A program made the position numbers and the translations under genes. This document shows, piece by piece, positions 29,806 to 31,983 of a stretch of 31,983 nt of DNA. Position 1 is the stretch's first letter; each line of letters starts with the position of its first letter. The notes under the pieces were generated by a model, which was not told where the DNA came from, made no database searches, and saw only the letters and a list, made by a program, of their open reading frames with translations. This DNA comes from JADFAK01 sp047615865 (GTDB lineage Bacteria; Bacteroidota; Bacteroidia; Flavobacteriales_D; Sanyastnellaceae). The DNA is taken from contig JBLHIB010000027.1 in NCBI GenBank assembly GCA_047615865.1, forward strand, positions 1 to 31,983, in the 5' to 3' direction.

Positions 29806-31983
29806 TTAGAAAAATGCGCGAACCTGCATTCCTCCCTGATGAATGGTACGTCCGCTCTCTCCATTGCGACCATTGTAATTGACGTTGAGCTGCAAATTCT
29901 TCGCAATCTTGCCCTGAATGCCCACATTCCATGTCGTGTTAATGCCCTTTTGCAATCCTTCCAACATTTCAAATGCCAGGGCTGTGCCTCCTTCACCTGT
30001 ATAGGCTACATTCAATACGTTGAATTCTCCTTGCAGGCTGCCCTTCCCCATTTGGCTATAGCGCATCGTAAGTCCGGCTTTTCGCAAAACGGCTCGCTCA
30101 AGATTGGCTGAGTTGCTCTTTTCGCTATACTTTCCGTTCAGGGCAACTTTCACAAAGGTATTAGGCTGCCAAGAGAGCTCGGGTGAAGCACTATAGGTGT
30201 CTAAAGCAAAATTTCGTGAAGCAAGAAAATCACTTTCCAATCCCTTTATTCCCAAAATTCCCTGACCAGAGAAAGAGAACTTGTCGGCAAAATTGTACCG
30301 AAACCTCACCAAATGTTCTTCCAATGACCTGCTCTCAAAGCCATTTGTCAAGAGAGATTTGTTTCGATTGTCCTGATAGGTATACTCCAATCCAAACTTA
30401 GGATGTGAACGATTGAAATAGACAGTCGCTCTAACAGTGCCAACTAAAGCTACCAAGTCAGTATCCGAAATGGCATTGTAGAAAGGATTAAATCTATCGG
30501 CGCCAAGAGAAGTATTGGTCTTCCTCTCGCTTCTGTATGAAAAGATACCCGAAAACCGCTGTACGAATTTCCCAACCTTCCCTTGAGCTTGCTTTAATCT
30601 TCCTGGCGTGATCTGCAAAGTCTGGTTAAAATCACCCGAGAATATTTTTACGTATTCAGTCGTTTGAACGAATGTGCGAATATAGTTCGCCTCATAAGTG
30701 AACTGTGCGATTTCAAACTCATCCAAATCTTTGACTCCATCTTCGTTGTAATCATTCCATACATATACTCCTTGGCCCACGGGAACCTCGAAGTAAACAA
30801 ACTCACGCTTTTGCTGCAGGCCTGAACCTGTTTGATAGAACGTGTGCAATTGAAGGAGTCCTTTCCACGCCGACAAGTTGTGATCGAGGCGGCCCAAAAA
30901 TGTCTCTTCAGGTTCTAGGTCTATCAACTCTTCGTTCACAATATCCAATCGGCGATTGCTGGCCGTAATCTTCAACTGGTTGTTGCGATTGCTTAGTAAG
31001 TTAAGTGAAACACCATACTGTCGGGCCTTAGCTGAAGGCGAAAGACGCATTGAGTCAGCGGCTAGATCAGTGCGTTCGCGGTAGAATATTTTGTACGAAT
31101 TGGTCCAACTTTCAGGTGAGCCGACATATGCCTCCCAATCGTAAAATTGATACGATCCAACCAACAAACTGTCGCCAATGTTTCTCTGGTTTAGTTCGCG
31201 CTCATCATTGAATCCCACCTTTAGAAATGAAAAGTCGTAGCTCAATGCTGATTTGTGTCGAATAAATTTAGAATCACTCAGACCTGAAGTTTGCACCAAG
31301 GAACCTGTGAGCTTTGCCTTTACCTTCTTGGCGCGGAAATTATTGTCGGTGCTCAATCTATATCCGTTGTGGTTTGCCGAAGTAGACAAAGACTCGAAAT
31401 CCATTCCAAAAAAGCCATTTGCGCTATGCGCCAAGCCAAGTCCTCCACCCCACAATAAGGTGCCAATAGTATCGGAAGACGTCTCCAAATTCCAATTTCT
31501 ATCAAATTCAACCGATCTAAACCGTTCTATCGCTCTAAATTCTTGATCGACATAATGCAGCTTAGCTCTAGGTGCAATGCGCCATCTCTTCAAGGTATCA
31601 ATAGTTTTAACAGGCATTTTCCTAGTTAGGTCGAGCTTAAAAGCCAAGCCTGTATTGTCTTCATTTCCGTTTGATGAAAAGGTATTCAGATCTGTGTTGC
31701 TCGCTGCACCTTCTATTTGAGCCACATACGTTTTTGCAAATCGGAGCGCCCCTCCCGCAGTGAGCATTTGTCGCTTTCGTGGAGCGACAAGCTGGAGAAT
31801 CGGATCATGTGTTCCATGGTGAATAATGGTATTTGAGATTGTATCAGGGGCCACCCATCGAAAGACACGTCCCACTGCCGTAAAGCTATCTTCCAAATAA
31901 TCTCCATTTCCAGCTCCGACCTGACTGAACGAAGCACGATAGAGCGCGTTGATTTCATCCGTAGAATGAACCAAGACCGAGTC
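29806..31983 (-). CDS. Large outer-membrane beta-barrel protein, C-terminal part
   Basis: The frame is open to the window edge, so the 5' part is missing; at least 725 residues are seen. A TTG at 31974 is only an internal leucine. The sequence is a long series of amphipathic beta strands with aromatic and Arg/Asn/Ser-rich turns, ending GGMQVRAFF with a terminal phenylalanine, as is usual for outer-membrane barrels. Before the last 360 residues sits a 12-residue loop DYNEDGVKDLDE (30718-30753) with Asp, Asn, Asp, Gly, Asp and Glu at positions 1, 3, 5, 6, 9 and 12 of a calcium-binding EF-hand/dockerin type loop. I do not recognise the family with certainty; large uncharacterised surface proteins of this style are common in Bacteroidota. 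Confidence 0.75.
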   Translation of the reverse strand, partial: DSVLVHSTDEINALYRASFSQVGAGNGDYLEDSFTAVGRVFRWVAPDTISNTIIHHGTHDPILQLVAPRKRQMLTAGGALRFAKTYVAQIEGAASNTDLNTFSSNGNEDNTGLAFKLDLTRKMPVKTIDTLKRWRIAPRAKLHYVDQEFRAIERFRSVEFDRNWNLETSSDTIGTLLWGGGLGLAHSANGFFGMDFESLSTSANHNGYRLSTDNNFRAKKVKAKLTGSLVQTSGLSDSKFIRHKSALSYDFSFLKVGFNDERELNQRNIGDSLLVGSYQFYDWEAYVGSPESWTNSYKIFYRERTDLAADSMRLSPSAKARQYGVSLNLLSNRNNQLKITASNRRLDIVNEELIDLEPEETFLGRLDHNLSAWKGLLQLHTFYQTGSGLQQKREFVYFEVPVGQGVYVWNDYNEDGVKDLDEFEIAQFTYEANYIRTFVQTTEYVKIFSGDFNQTLQITPGRLKQAQGKVGKFVQRFSGIFSYRSERKTNTSLGADRFNPFYNAISDTDLVALVGTVRATVYFNRSHPKFGLEYTYQDNRNKSLLTNGFESRSLEEHLVRFRYNFADKFSFSGQGILGIKGLESDFLASRNFALDTYSASPELSWQPNTFVKVALNGKYSEKSNSANLERAVLRKAGLTMRYSQMGKGSLQGEFNVLNVAYTGEGGTALAFEMLEGLQKGINTTWNVGIQGKIAKNLQLNVNYNGRNGESGRTIHQGGMQVRAFF

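Noticed and set aside
29715..29996. Minus-strand frame of 93 codons at the end of the outer-membrane protein gene
   Set aside because: It mostly overlaps the barrel gene in another frame and encodes nothing recognisable.
1..31983. CRISPR arrays, tRNA or rRNA genes, intact insertion sequences
   Set aside because: None was seen on reading the gaps; the only repeats are the two diverged copies, the hairpin units and the rpsB tail.

Overview
The window comes from a bacterium of the phylum Bacteroidota, most likely the order Flavobacteriales. The evidence is a flexirubin/aryl-polyene gene set, candidate promoters of the TAnnTTTG type, no Shine-Dalgarno pattern before most genes, the cluster rplM-rpsI-rpsB-tsf, and a large outer-membrane barrel protein of Bacteroidota style. 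The genus cannot be read from this sequence.

Region 1 (1-11547, plus strand) is one tightly packed operon of 16 genes joined by ATGA/TTGA overlaps or gaps of a few bases. It starts inside a histidine/tyrosine ammonia-lyase gene. It then encodes a complete type II polyketide machine: one ketoreductase, three ketosynthases with intact Cys-His-His, two cysteine-less ketosynthase-like partners, two acyl carrier proteins, two complementary hotdog dehydratases, a thioesterase, and an LpxL-like acyltransferase. Next come an anchored NodB deacetylase, a LolA-like periplasmic carrier and a GT2-DUF2062 glycosyltransferase. The best reading is the polyene part of a flexirubin or aryl polyene pigment pathway. 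The ammonia-lyase would supply a coumarate-type starter. The starter-activating ligase, the exporter and the dialkylresorcinol genes are not in the window.

Region 2 (11540-13556) holds a TlyA-type rRNA methyltransferase, overlapping the last pigment gene by 8 bp, and the cysteine desulfurase SufS.

Region 3 (13557-21250) looks accessory. It has an unknown secreted protein behind a candidate promoter, and a degenerate repeat relic with palindromic units. A molybdenum hydroxylase operon follows: a 2Fe-2S subunit, a Tat-exported and probably lipid-anchored large subunit, XdhC and a MocA-like cytidylyltransferase. A clean inverted repeat lies just upstream of it. The region ends with a decayed fragment of a secreted repeat-domain protein and an MFS transporter.

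Region 4 (21366-23350) is sufE, a SufT/MIP18-family gene and dxr, behind a good -7 box.

Region 5 (23399-29386, mostly minus strand) is rplM-rpsI-rpsB-tsf, then a plus-strand secreted alpha/beta hydrolase, then pyrH-frr. The r-protein cluster has its own promoter and ends in a strong terminator. The second copy of the dispersed repeat lies between the hydrolase and tsf.

Region 6 (29387-31983) has an intrinsic terminator, about 330 bp with no gene I can recognise, and the 3' part of a large outer-membrane protein gene that runs off the window. I saw no tRNA, rRNA, CRISPR array or intact insertion sequence.
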